From assembly GCA_945876035.1 (NCBI GenBank), contig CAMCMU010000002.1, forward strand, positions 62,001-126,000: a stretch of 64,000 bases of DNA, read 5' to 3'. Under the pieces are notes generated by a model, which saw only the letters and a program-made list of their open reading frames with translations, did no database searches and was not told the origin of the DNA. The stretch is from Schlesneria paludicola DSM 18645 (lineage in GTDB: Bacteria; Planctomycetota; Planctomycetia; Planctomycetales; Planctomycetaceae). The position numbers and the translations under genes are program-made. Position 1 is the stretch's first letter, and each line of letters opens with the position of its first letter. Positions 17,966 to 27,579 of the stretch are shown in pieces.

Positions 17966-19906
17966 ATGACTGACGGTTCGCTCCGAATTCTAGACGAGAT
18001 GGCGACGCGATCGAATTCACGCTTGACCGATGGTGTCGTCCCCGGGCCTCACTGGACTCAAGACAGCGAATGCGTTTCGCTTGCCTCACTGTTGGATGAC
18101 GTACCGACGTTGCAGGTCCCAATTTCTCTGACGGCACAGATCTATTCCTCGGGAATGAATGTTGCTCTTCGACGTTGGCCATCCATGGAGACCAATACAG
18201 TCTCCGCACCAAAGCCACCGACGTTGCTCCCGGCATGGAAGCCGACTCGCCCCAAAGTCACCACGTTTGGAATTACGTTTCCTGAGGGAGCCTCCTTTCT
18301 TCCCGTAAAAAATGCAGCCGGAAATGTCTCGGCCGAAGTCGGTTCCGTGGCTGAAGGTGAGGAATTGTCCTCGCTGGTGACGATCTGTCCGGTATCCCTG
18401 ATGGATGTCGAGTCTCTCGCGGCGGCGAAGAAAAAAATCACACGGATCAAGCCGCCGGCGGATGCATTGTCCATCGAGGATCGCCTGTTCTATCTGCTTC
18501 AGCCGCCGCTTCAATCGTGGCTGGCAGGGCAGGAACTGATCATGCCGTTCGAACCATTCCCCTACCAATATGAGGGCATCGGCTGGCTGTTCTCAAAATC
18601 TGCGGCTTTGTTGGCGGACGAGATGGGGCTCGGGAAGACGATGCAGACGATTACGGCTATCCGACTATTGCTTCGCAGCGGTCAGCTTCGTCGAGTTCTG
18701 CTCGTCTGCCCCAAGCCACTACTCCCCAATTGGCAGCGAGAATTTCACGCCTGGGCCGAAGAAATTCCGTTTGTTGTTGTTGAGGGGGACACGGACCGAC
18801 GCCGGTTGACATGGACGATGCCGGGTGTTCCAGTGCTGATTGCCAATTACGAGTCACTTGTCCGTGATTTTGCCTCATTCAAGGACGGCGAGTTCCCGAA
18901 ATTTGATCTTGTGGTTTTGGATGAAGCACAGCGAATAAAAAATCGCGAGTCAAGAACGGCCGTCACAGCGCGTGCTTTACCGAGGCGGCGCAGTTGGGCA
19001 CTGACCGGGACTCCGATTGAGAATCGCCCTGAGGAACTTGCTGCTCTCTACGAGTATTTGGGTGTCGTTCCACCGAATGCAACGCCCGACTTGAGGCAAT
19101 TGCAATACCTCGCCAAGCAGTGCATTTTAAGACGCACCAAAGACCTTGTGATGAAGGACATGCCTCCGCGATTGGACCGCGATGCGCATTTGGATCTACT
19201 TCCTGCTCAAAGAATTGCCTACGAAACCGCCGAGAAAGACGGCGTCATTCATTTGAATGAATTAGGGGATCAAATCACGGTACAGCATGTCTTTGAACTC
19301 GTGCTGCGACTCAAACAGATCACGAATTTCGACCCACTGACCGGTGAAAGCGCAAAGCTCGATCGTCTCGACGCTGATATGGAAGAAATCGCCGCTAGCG
19401 GTGGTAAGGCGATTCTGTTCAGTCAATGGACCAAGGTTTTGGATTGGCTTGCAAAACCGATGGCGAAGTATGGGGCCCTCAGCTATCACGGTGGAATTCC
19501 TAACAAGAAACGCGAACCCATTCTTCAACAATTCAAGGAAGATCCGAACTCGCACATTATTCTGATGAGTTACGGAACAGGAGCTGTGGGTCTGAATCTT
19601 CAATTCGCCGGATATGTATTTCTGTTCGATCGTTGGTGGAATCCCGCGATTGAAGATCAGGCCATCAATCGTGCCCACCGGATTGGATGTAAGAGCCAAG
19701 TGATTGTCACGCGGTTCATTTCCAATGACACGATTGAAGAACGAATCGACAAGATCTTGACGGAAAAGCGGCAACTCTTTGCCGCAATTTTGGGAGATGG
19801 GGACAACACCAACAAAGCCCTCAGCCTAAATGCCTCCGAGATTTTCGGTTTGTTTGATATGAAAGCGAGACACGGCAAAGGAACGCGAACCATCGGCCCT
19901 CAATAG
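17966..19906 (+). CDS. SNF2-family DNA-dependent ATPase/helicase
   Basis: A superfamily 2 translocase of the SNF2/RapA type, 646 residues, which would move along duplex DNA and remodel protein-DNA complexes. Motif I is [10 protein letters not shown] (about residue 216), motif II is [10 protein letters not shown] (about 317, DEAQ form), motif III is [10 protein letters not shown], and motifs V and VI are [12 protein letters not shown] and [11 protein letters not shown] (about 565). The C-terminal helicase domain is complete. The first 190 residues have no recognised domain; they are rich in Thr, Pro and Ser and may bind a partner. Two starts are possible: GTG at 17930 overlapping the previous stop, or ATG at 17966 with GGAG 8 nt upstream (preferred). 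Confidence 0.92.
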   Translation: MTDGSLRILDEMATRSNSRLTDGVVPGPHWTQDSECVSLASLLDDVPTLQVPISLTAQIYSSGMNVALRRWPSMETNTVSAPKPPTLLPAWKPTRPKVTTFGITFPEGASFLPVKNAAGNVSAEVGSVAEGEELSSLVTICPVSLMDVESLAAAKKKITRIKPPADALSIEDRLFYLLQPPLQSWLAGQELIMPFEPFPYQYEGIGWLFSKSAALLADEMGLGKTMQTITAIRLLLRSGQLRRVLLVCPKPLLPNWQREFHAWAEEIPFVVVEGDTDRRRLTWTMPGVPVLIANYESLVRDFASFKDGEFPKFDLVVLDEAQRIKNRESRTAVTARALPRRRSWALTGTPIENRPEELAALYEYLGVVPPNATPDLRQLQYLAKQCILRRTKDLVMKDMPPRLDRDAHLDLLPAQRIAYETAEKDGVIHLNELGDQITVQHVFELVLRLKQITNFDPLTGESAKLDRLDADMEEIAASGGKAILFSQWTKVLDWLAKPMAKYGALSYHGGIPNKKREPILQQFKEDPNSHIILMSYGTGAVGLNLQFAGYVFLFDRWWNPAIEDQAINRAHRIGCKSQVIVTRFISNDTIEERIDKILTEKRQLFAAILGDGDNTNKALSLNASEIFGLFDMKARHGKGTRTIGPQ

Positions 19907-20255
19907 AACGTCAAAAAGGGGCGCAACCTGCTGACCACGGATTGTTTGCAATACGATTCGAGCCTCAACAGTTGCAGTGACGATTCCGCTATTTCATCGT
20001 CCGGCTATCAAGTCACCTGTAACTTGATGTTTTTGTGTTCTTGCAGTCACTCTGGCAGGGAGCCAGCCGGAGTGACTGCCAAAGTCGACTTTCATCGGTC
20101 AGATTTGCTGGCGCATTCAAGAAGCAGCTCGTAACTGCGGCAGGCGAGTTACCTGTTCCGGCGCGCCACTTGCGTTGCGACCTCTCGCAATGCAAAATCG
20201 TACCACGTCGTTGAAATTTAACTTTCCAATTCATTTATCACCGCTGGAGCCGACT
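19907..20255. other. Gap with two hairpins before htpG
   Basis: Non-coding. It holds a 7-bp stem at 20007-20028 followed by GTTTTT, which could end the SNF2 transcript, and the stronger hairpin at 20043-20079 listed separately. Nothing else was recognised. Confidence 0.5.
20043..20079. terminator. Strong hairpin between SNF2 gene and htpG
   Basis: GCAGTCACTC at 20043-20052 pairs perfectly with GAGTGACTGC at 20070-20079. Inside, TGGC (20053-20056) can pair with GCCA (20062-20065). It lies between two plus-strand genes, so it is a terminator or a 5' leader structure of htpG. The arm shares the 9-mer AGTCACTCT with the hairpin at 27862-27903. Confidence 0.45.
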
Positions 20256-22187
20256 GTGTCTGATAAGCAAGAGTTCACGTTTCAAACAGAAATCAAACAA
20301 CTCCTTCACATCCTGTCGCACTCACTCTATCAAAACAAGGAGATCGCTCTTCGCGAATTGATTTCAAATGCTTCGGATTCGTTGAATAAGCTGCGACATA
20401 TTCAGCTCGCTGGCGAGCAGTATCGCGATGAGTCGCCATTGCAGATTTCTCTGGAACCAGACAAGGAAGGGAGCATTCTCACAATTCGCGACAACGGCAT
20501 CGGCCTGTCTCACGAGGAGTTGGTACAGAATCTCGGAACCATCGCTCACAGCGGTTCCAAGGAGTTTATCCGAAATCTTGCCGCGACTCAGGAGAGCAGC
20601 GGCGACAAACCCGATCTGGCGTTAATTGGCCAATTTGGGGTGGGATTTTATTCCGCCTTCATGCTGGCTGAAAAGGTCGTTGTCGTCACCCGTAGCTATA
20701 AAGAAACGTCGGGCTGGCGATGGGAGTCTGACGGATCAGGTCAATTCACGATTACCGCTGTCGAAGGAGACGTTCCACGCGGAGCACAAATTATTCTGCA
20801 TCTCAAGCCTGAGATGGAAGAATTCACGGAACCAACTCGATTGGAATACGTGGTGCACAAGTATTCCACATTTGTCCCTCATCCCATCCACATGGGCGAG
20901 AAGATTCTCAACGAGCAAAAACCAATTTGGGTGGAACCGAAGAACCAAGTGACCACTGAACAACATGAAGGATTTTATCAGTGGCTGGCTCACGGAACGG
21001 AACAAAAGCCATTGTGGTATTTGCATTTGACGAGCGATTCGCCGATCCAGTTTCACGCGATTCTTTACTGTCCCCCATCTAACTTTGAATTGATGGGGTT
21101 TGGGGCGATTCAGCACGGCATCAACCTCTGTGCAAAACGAATACTGGTCCAAGATGATTCGCGAGACCTTCTCCCTGAATACTTGAGATTCCTGTTCGGT
21201 GTTGTCGACTCGGCCGATCTCCCGCTGAATGTTTCTCGGGAGACGCTTCAAGATCACAAGCTGCTTCCCAAGTTGAAACGTGTTCTTACGAAGAAGGTTC
21301 TTGATTACTTGGCAAGTTTGTCCGATGAACAGCCGGAAACATATGCGACGTTCATTCAACAATTCGGCGCGATCCTGAGAACGGGAATAGCCAGCGATTT
21401 TGAAAATCGCGACAAGATCGCAAAGTTGCTTCGATATCACTCGACCTTCTCCTGCGTGGAGACATCACTGCTGGTCGGAGTGCCTCAAACCAAGTCTACA
21501 AAACCGACTGTTTCGCTTGACGACTATCTGAAACGCGCGCCGGAAGGCCAAGCACAAATTTACTACTTAAGTGGGCAAACCTCAACGTCCATGGCGCGTC
21601 ACCCGCATCTCGAGGCATTTACGAAGCGTCATTTGGAGGTTCTTTTTCTCGATGATCCGATTGACGAGTATGCCCTGACTCAACTGCGGATGTACAGTGG
21701 CAAGGAACTGATGTCGATCGACGCGGCAGACATCAAATTTCCGGAATCGAGCGAGGCCGCTGAAAGCGAAACACCAAAAGTTGCCCCGAAACATTTTACT
21801 CGTGTGTTAGAACTCTTTCGGGGTGCTCTCGACCCACACGTGGCGGACGTCAAGGAATCATCAAGACTCACGGACAGTCCCTGCTGCTTGGTCAATCCAC
21901 GCAGTCAAATGAGCAGCCGCTTGCAACAAATTGTTGGCCAGACAGTTCAGGACTTTGAACAAACCAAGAGAGTAATGGAGATCAATCCGCAGGCGGCGCT
22001 GATTTCTCGACTCTGTGAATTGACGGTCAACTCCGATAACGATGAGTTCATTCGCGAATGTGGTCGCCAACTGTACGCCAACACACTAATTCTTGACGGT
22101 ATGCTTCCGGATTTTGATGACGCCGCCGCAAGGTCACTGCGATTCATGGTGGAATTGGCGGACAGCAAATCGGTAATCGTTGTCTGA
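20256..22187 (+). CDS. htpG: Chaperone HtpG (Hsp90)
   Basis: ATP-dependent molecular chaperone of the cytoplasm, 643 residues. The N-terminal GHKL ATPase domain shows RELISNASDSLNKLR (the conserved Glu and Asn), RDNGIGLS and GQFGVGFYSAFM in order. The middle domain contains LPLNVSRETLQ (the catalytic-loop Arg region), and the C-terminal dimerisation domain is present. The start is taken as GTG at 20256 (MSDKQEFTFQTEIKQLL) because GGAG stands 6 nt upstream and the family begins here; an upstream in-frame ATG would add 27 unlikely residues. Confidence 0.96.
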   Translation: MSDKQEFTFQTEIKQLLHILSHSLYQNKEIALRELISNASDSLNKLRHIQLAGEQYRDESPLQISLEPDKEGSILTIRDNGIGLSHEELVQNLGTIAHSGSKEFIRNLAATQESSGDKPDLALIGQFGVGFYSAFMLAEKVVVVTRSYKETSGWRWESDGSGQFTITAVEGDVPRGAQIILHLKPEMEEFTEPTRLEYVVHKYSTFVPHPIHMGEKILNEQKPIWVEPKNQVTTEQHEGFYQWLAHGTEQKPLWYLHLTSDSPIQFHAILYCPPSNFELMGFGAIQHGINLCAKRILVQDDSRDLLPEYLRFLFGVVDSADLPLNVSRETLQDHKLLPKLKRVLTKKVLDYLASLSDEQPETYATFIQQFGAILRTGIASDFENRDKIAKLLRYHSTFSCVETSLLVGVPQTKSTKPTVSLDDYLKRAPEGQAQIYYLSGQTSTSMARHPHLEAFTKRHLEVLFLDDPIDEYALTQLRMYSGKELMSIDAADIKFPESSEAAESETPKVAPKHFTRVLELFRGALDPHVADVKESSRLTDSPCCLVNPRSQMSSRLQQIVGQTVQDFEQTKRVMEINPQAALISRLCELTVNSDNDEFIRECGRQLYANTLILDGMLPDFDDAAARSLRFMVELADSKSVIVV

Positions 22188-22423
22188 GTCGGGACGACGT
22201 CTGATCGGCGAATTTGCCTGCTTTGTCAGACCAGATCAGGGGCGTTTCATTAAATCGGGCAAGGCGATGGAATCAAAAAATAGTCCATCGTTTTGGGACG
22301 CTTGAACTGCGGTATTGGCACGAACGCACGTTGCTCTTGTGTTGCTTAAGGCGACTGACGAGCAATCCCTGCGAATCGCCACCGGTTTTGTGGAATAGGA
22401 TCTAAATGGGGTCATGAAATTCA

Positions 22424-23875
22424 ATGAACGTTTTTAAATCGTTTCAAAGTCGCAGTATGGTCGGGATCGCTCGATGTGACATTACCCCTCCTACGGGGAT
22501 CTATCATCGCATGTGGGGGGCTGCGACCCATGACCAATCCACGGGCCTTCATCGACCACTCACCGCAACGGTGCTGTTCCAGCAAAGCTTTGCTGAAAGA
22601 CCGTCCTTGCGACATGTCTCGATTGCCGTCGATCATTGTCTGCTTTGGACCGAGGAGATGAATCAGCTTCTCGACAAGTTGAGTGCTCACGCAAACATCG
22701 AACGTGAATCGCTGACCGTGTTTTTCACACACACACACGGAGCTGGGTTAATGGGGCTTGAACGTCAAGAGTTGCCCGGAGGAAATTGGATCCCTGAATA
22801 TCTTGTGAACCTTGCGAAAATTCTTACCGAATCGATCGAAGACGCGCGGCGGAACATGACTGCGGCAACTACGGTATACGCCGTCGGACGTTGCAGCCTA
22901 GCCGTCAATCGGGACTTTTTGGACGAATCTCGAGGTCAATACGTCTGCGGCTTCAATCCGGAAGGCGCGACGGACGATACGGTGATTGTTGGCCTGATCA
23001 CCAGCGACGCGGGGACTCGTCTGGCGACGATTGTAAACTACGCCTGCCATCCAACAACGTTGGCTTGGGAAAATACTCTCATCAGTCCCGACTACGTGGG
23101 CGCGTTACGAGAGGTTTTAGAAACACAAACGGGATGCCCCTGCTTCTTCATTCAAGGTGCTTCCGGGGACATCAGCCCCCGTGAGGGGTACGTGGGTGAT
23201 GTGGCTGTTGCCGATCGCAACGGCAGGCAGTTAGGTTATGCGGCTCTTTCGGCATTGGAATCTCTGTCACCTCCAACCCAGCAATTCGAGTATGCCGGAC
23301 CGGTTGTTTCTGGGGCCACTTTGGGAACGTGGAAGTATGTTCCGCTGACGGCGACGCAAAAACGGCAGTGCGAACACTGGACGGAAAGCCGAACACTTGT
23401 TCCTCTCGACTATCGAACCGACCTGCCAAACCGGCTCGATTTGGAAAATGATCTGATCGCCGCTCGAGCGGCAGAACAAAAATCAATCGCGGAAGGAAAT
23501 TGCACAGGGATCCGAGATGCTCGAGCGATGGTCGAGAGAGCGACGCGCGGGCTGATTCGTGTCGGTCAACTTCCTGAGGGAAAAGCCTATCCGTTTCCGC
23601 TTGTCGTCTGGAAGATTGGTGACGCCGTGTGGATCGCACTCGATGGCGAACATTACAATCTGTTGCAGCGTATTTTGCGTGAGCGATTTCCCGACGTGAT
23701 CCTCATCATCGGAACGCTGGCCAATGGTTCAAACGTCTGGTACCTGCCCGATTCCGAATCGTTTGGCAAGGGCCTCTATCAAGAGGACGCTTCTATTTTA
23801 GCCAAAGGCTGCTTGGAAACGACGATTGAAGCCGCGACGTTAGCGATTCGAAACGCCATTGACTCCAAGAGTTAA
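22424..23875 (+). CDS. Neutral/alkaline ceramidase-like hydrolase
   Basis: A 483-residue protein resembling the N-terminal catalytic domain of neutral ceramidases. Visible features are VGIARCDITPPTG near the start, FFTHTHGAGL (zinc-ligand His region), IVNYACHPTTL and FIQGASGDISP, which corresponds to the family's Gly-Asp-(Val/Ile)-Ser-Pro nucleophile motif. Canonical enzymes (about 650-700 residues) are secreted and have a C-terminal immunoglobulin-like domain. This one has no signal peptide and stops earlier. Several Planctomycetes encode such short forms, and whether they act on ceramide is not established. The ATG lies 12 nt after GGGG. Confidence 0.82.
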   Translation: MNVFKSFQSRSMVGIARCDITPPTGIYHRMWGAATHDQSTGLHRPLTATVLFQQSFAERPSLRHVSIAVDHCLLWTEEMNQLLDKLSAHANIERESLTVFFTHTHGAGLMGLERQELPGGNWIPEYLVNLAKILTESIEDARRNMTAATTVYAVGRCSLAVNRDFLDESRGQYVCGFNPEGATDDTVIVGLITSDAGTRLATIVNYACHPTTLAWENTLISPDYVGALREVLETQTGCPCFFIQGASGDISPREGYVGDVAVADRNGRQLGYAALSALESLSPPTQQFEYAGPVVSGATLGTWKYVPLTATQKRQCEHWTESRTLVPLDYRTDLPNRLDLENDLIAARAAEQKSIAEGNCTGIRDARAMVERATRGLIRVGQLPEGKAYPFPLVVWKIGDAVWIALDGEHYNLLQRILRERFPDVILIIGTLANGSNVWYLPDSESFGKGLYQEDASILAKGCLETTIEAATLAIRNAIDSKS

Positions 23876-24094
23876 TAATCGCCAGAGGTTCTCGTGGGGC
23901 CGAACGTAACCGTCTGCAACATCGGGATTTTCAGTGCCGCGGCAGATCTGGTCCCGTGAAGTATCGCCACGCATCGGTGTTGATGGCGCACATCAAGGGA
24001 CCGCTGTTCACATTGTCTCACGCGTTTCCGGCCAAGATAGGCGTGACCTGAAAACAAAAGTGATCCGCCCGCTGCTAAAAGGATTCGCCAATTT

Positions 24095-25222
24095 TCAATG
24101 TGGCAGTTTCTCGGAACAATAGTGCAAGGCAATTAGTGCGTACGCGGTGGCTAGGTCTGGATTTCCCTCATACCAACGGTCCGTCTTGTTGACCCAGGCG
24201 CCGTTTTCTTGCTGCCGCGACATTAATTGCTCGGCGAGTTCGCTTCGCCAATTGTGGGACTTGCCAGACGCGTCGATGACAACATCCGTGCCCATTGCAG
24301 ACAGTGCCTTGGCAAACATCTGATAGTAGTAATAGAGCCCTTGTTGATCGAGTCCCGGATTTTCTCGGACGGAATAAAACTGCGTGATCCAACCGACCGC
24401 CGCCATGACTCGCGGGTCGTCGGCGGTCAGTCCTGCATGAATCATGCTCTTGAGACCGGCGTAGGTCATACTTCCGTAGGAACGCAGTCCGCCATTGGGA
24501 GTGTTTCCTGCTTGCGAATTTCCACCGGCCGCAGGGGTATAGAAAAAACCGCCATCATTCACTTTGGAGGCATGAACGGTGGTGTTGTGTTCCGTTTCCA
24601 AGTTCTGACAGCGAGACAAAAACAGGAGTGCCTTCTGCACTGCGGGATCGTCCTGTTTCGCCCCGCCGGCCAGTAGAGCCTCCAGAAAAAAAACGGTGTT
24701 CGACAAATCTGGCCGGTCACCTCCTCGACCATAGCCGGCACCACCGTATTTTGGATCCGAAACATCCGTCATTTCGCTGTCATCCCATTGCCGTTTCCGC
24801 AAGAATTCGTCAGCGTTTTTTATCATCGCGGAATACTGCCCGTTCTTGTTGGCCGCATGAAATGCCAAAAGACAGATCGCAGTTTCGTAGTTACTGTGAT
24901 AGCTTCTCGGGAAGTAAATTCCGCCGTCTGGTTGCAGGTACGAGGAGAGGAGCCGAAGTCCTTTTTCAACGGCAGCATCTGTGGTCGGAACTCCATTCAC
25001 AAGCAGTGCATAAATAGCAAGCCCCGTAATCCCAGGGGCCTCCGCAGAACTCCAGTGCCCCCCTTCGGCTTGGCTGGTTTGGAGAAAGTTGACCGCCAAT
25101 TCACGAGACTTGGTGATTTTTAAACCATCGGTTCCGAGAGTTTGATCGGCTGCCACACTGAACGTCAGTGACGCCAAGACAACGAGAATCACCACGCTGA
25201 ATGGAAACCGCATTGGAAACAT
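24095..25222 (-). CDS. Exported prenyltransferase/squalene-oxidase repeat protein
   Basis: A 375-residue exported protein. A signal peptide (MRFPFSVVILVVLASLTFSVAA) ends near residue 25. The rest is an alpha/alpha toroid of the terpene-cyclase/prenyltransferase type built from about six repeats: GGHWSSAEAPGITGLAIYAL, LQPDGGIYFPRSYHSNYETA, YGRGGDRPDLSNTVFFLEAL, LRSYGSMTYAGLKSMIHAGL and NGAWVNKTDRWYEGNPDLAT. The aspartate-rich catalytic motifs of true cyclases (DxDD) are not seen, so it is probably not a cyclase. Such proteins are common in Planctomycetes, with unknown role. It is downstream of the DUF58 and galM genes on the same strand. Confidence 0.85.
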   Translation of the reverse strand: MFPMRFPFSVVILVVLASLTFSVAADQTLGTDGLKITKSRELAVNFLQTSQAEGGHWSSAEAPGITGLAIYALLVNGVPTTDAAVEKGLRLLSSYLQPDGGIYFPRSYHSNYETAICLLAFHAANKNGQYSAMIKNADEFLRKRQWDDSEMTDVSDPKYGGAGYGRGGDRPDLSNTVFFLEALLAGGAKQDDPAVQKALLFLSRCQNLETEHNTTVHASKVNDGGFFYTPAAGGNSQAGNTPNGGLRSYGSMTYAGLKSMIHAGLTADDPRVMAAVGWITQFYSVRENPGLDQQGLYYYYQMFAKALSAMGTDVVIDASGKSHNWRSELAEQLMSRQQENGAWVNKTDRWYEGNPDLATAYALIALHYCSEKLPH

Positions 25223-25400
25223 ACCGCCCCCTTTTTATTGACTGAACACCATTGAACGAGTTCGCAGCCAACACATTGCTGACGAATGCCACTACCGCCG
25301 ACTCGTTAGTTGCAGCGTTCATGGACCTAAGGATCGAAAGTCTCTAATGCAAAGTACGCACGACTTCGCGAGGCGACCGTAGCAACGAAAATGACGCTTT

Positions 25401-26297
25401 TTAGAATTTGGCACGGCGTTGTGAGAGATACTGCACGAGCGCACGATCAAAGGGCAGGCTCGTGTCGAGCGGAACGTAGTCGGCACCCATCCGGACGCAT
25501 GCAATCTTATAGAACTCACGTAATTCAGCAACGGCTCCGAGATAATCGCCACGCATTTCGTTCGAATCTACAATGAGTCGTCCACCGGTTTCTGGATCTT
25601 CGAAATCGGACAGGCCTTCAAATGGAAAGTTTACTTCTGCTTCATCAAGAACATGAAACACGATGACATCATGACCGGCGTGTCTCAACTGGTGAAGACT
25701 GTCGATGACCGGTTGTGGTTCGCACAGCAGATCCGAAAAGAGAAGGATCAAGCCCCGATGTCGAATCATTGACGAAATGCGTTTCAGATTACCCGCGACA
25801 TCGGTTTCCCCATTCGGTTGGGCCTTTGACAACAATGCCAGCATGTTTCCGAGGTGACTGCGCCGACTTCGTGCGGGCAAACAGGCTCGGAGTTGCTTGT
25901 CAAAAGTCATCAGCCCCACCGGATCCTGTTGGTGAATCATCAGATAGGCCAACGCGGCAGCCAAACAGGTGCAGTAGTCAAACTTGGTCAATTCCTGGCG
26001 ATACGTGTAGCCCATACTCGCCGACAGATCCATCAGGATGTACCCTGAGATATTTGTTTCCGCCTGATATTTTTTGACATAAAACCGGTCCGTTTTTGCG
26101 TAAACCAGCCAGTCAATATCTTGGGGATCATCTCCTTGCGCGTATCGCCGATGCTCGCTGAACTCGACGCTGAATCCCTGAAATGGACTTGCATGAAGTC
26201 CCGCCAAAAAACCCTCTACGATAAATCTCGCTCGCAGATCCAGACGCGCGACATTACGAATGACAGACGGTTTCAAATATTGCTCTGCACCAGGCAT
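25401..26297 (-). CDS. DUF58 / vWA-like domain protein
   Basis: A 298-residue cytoplasmic protein of the DUF58 family. The N-terminal hallmark is EFSEHRRYAQGDDPQDIDW. It is followed by the von Willebrand A-like fold with the metal-site motif DLSASMG near residue 108 and a second acidic strand, ILLFSDLL. DUF58 proteins usually sit next to a MoxR AAA+ ATPase and other vWA genes and take part in complex assembly. None of those genes is adjacent here; the upstream gene is galM. Function not established. Confidence 0.88.
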   Translation of the reverse strand: MPGAEQYLKPSVIRNVARLDLRARFIVEGFLAGLHASPFQGFSVEFSEHRRYAQGDDPQDIDWLVYAKTDRFYVKKYQAETNISGYILMDLSASMGYTYRQELTKFDYCTCLAAALAYLMIHQQDPVGLMTFDKQLRACLPARSRRSHLGNMLALLSKAQPNGETDVAGNLKRISSMIRHRGLILLFSDLLCEPQPVIDSLHQLRHAGHDVIVFHVLDEAEVNFPFEGLSDFEDPETGGRLIVDSNEMRGDYLGAVAELREFYKIACVRMGADYVPLDTSLPFDRALVQYLSQRRAKF

Positions 26298-26361
26298 GTC
26301 GGAGACTTTGTCAGAGTCAAATTTTCGAAAGTGCGGGGGGGCTTGAATGATGCGGGCATGG

Positions 26362-27579
26362 CTACGGTATTACAGAGAACTTATGTACGGTCGTCTGATG
26401 GTACGTTTCCCCTGGGTTCAATCGTGTTGTGGGGAACTCTGGCCGATTGGGCGAGTCGGGGTAATGCTGAGATTCCAAACAAAATGCGCCATGCATTAAT
26501 GCATTCCCAGTCTCTGGGGTGCCGTTCAAATAGTTGCCCGTATAAAACTGAATGGCAGGCTCCGTCGTTGCGATTTCCATCACTCGGCCCGACTTCTTAT
26601 CGACGATCTTTGCGGCCGGACGAAGTGTTCCCGGTGATCCATTGACAATGTAGCAATGATCATAGCCACCCGATCCATTGACGGGTTGATCGATCCGCGA
26701 CCCGATCGGTTCGGCATGTGTAAAGTCCATACAGGTTGCCGTCACGGCGAGTAGTTCACCCGTGGGAATCGACCCTTGATCGACTGGTAGGTATTTGTCA
26801 CAGAACAGAGTTAACTCGTGATCGAGAATTGTTTCTCCGGATGTTCCAGTGAGGTTCCAATACGCGTGATTGGTCAAATTCAACACGGTCGGTTTGTCGG
26901 TCGTTGCGGCATAGTCAATTGCCAACTCGTTGTTGTCCGTCAAGGAGTACGTCACGATCGTTTTCAGGGTCCCCGGATAGCCCTCTTCGTTGTCCGGGCT
27001 GACGTAGGTGAATTTAACTCCAGTAAAGTTGTCTCCTTGGAAAGTTTCTCCCTTCCAGAGTTTCTTGTTAAAGCCGACTGTCCCTCCGTGCAAATGATTG
27101 GGCGCGTTATTGATGACCAATGAATAATCATTGCCATCAAGCTGAAATTTTCCATTGGCGATGCGATTGGCGTACCGACCGCAGGCTCCACCGAAGTACG
27201 GAGCATTCGCCGAATAGCCATCGCAATCGGGAAATCGTAACGTCACGTTTGCCGAAATCCCGTCGCGATCGGGAACCTCGACGGAAGTTATGGTGGCTCC
27301 CAAGTTGATCAGGCTTACTTTCATGCCAGATCGATTCCGCAGACTGTACTGGACAACTTCCTCACCGGCGACAGTTTGTCCGAATGGCTCGCGTTGCACA
27401 GTCGTCATCGGTTCGTCCTGAATTTCAGCTTGTGTTGTGATGTGGGCGGCAGGTCCGACAGTTTTGGAGCCCGTTTTGCCAGAACTGGACTTTGTCACCT
27501 TCGCTTCACACCCGACAACAGCCAAACCACAACCGACCACCAGTCCCATCACCGCGAGTTGACGAATCGAAATCGCCAT
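26362..27579 (-). CDS. galM: Aldose 1-epimerase, lipoprotein
   Basis: Galactose mutarotase, which interconverts alpha and beta anomers of aldoses; 405 residues. A lipoprotein signal (hydrophobic run then LAVVGC, Cys near residue 24) points to an envelope location. A linker of about 35 residues precedes the beta-sandwich domain. Catalytic and binding residues are visible: NHLHGGTVGFNKKLW (His), NLTNHAYWNL (the His acid) and CLESQHYPDSPN (the Glu base). It is 64 nt upstream of the DUF58 gene, so possibly co-transcribed. Confidence 0.93.
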   Translation of the reverse strand: MAISIRQLAVMGLVVGCGLAVVGCEAKVTKSSSGKTGSKTVGPAAHITTQAEIQDEPMTTVQREPFGQTVAGEEVVQYSLRNRSGMKVSLINLGATITSVEVPDRDGISANVTLRFPDCDGYSANAPYFGGACGRYANRIANGKFQLDGNDYSLVINNAPNHLHGGTVGFNKKLWKGETFQGDNFTGVKFTYVSPDNEEGYPGTLKTIVTYSLTDNNELAIDYAATTDKPTVLNLTNHAYWNLTGTSGETILDHELTLFCDKYLPVDQGSIPTGELLAVTATCMDFTHAEPIGSRIDQPVNGSGGYDHCYIVNGSPGTLRPAAKIVDKKSGRVMEIATTEPAIQFYTGNYLNGTPETGNALMHGAFCLESQHYPDSPNRPEFPTTRLNPGETYHQTTVHKFSVIP

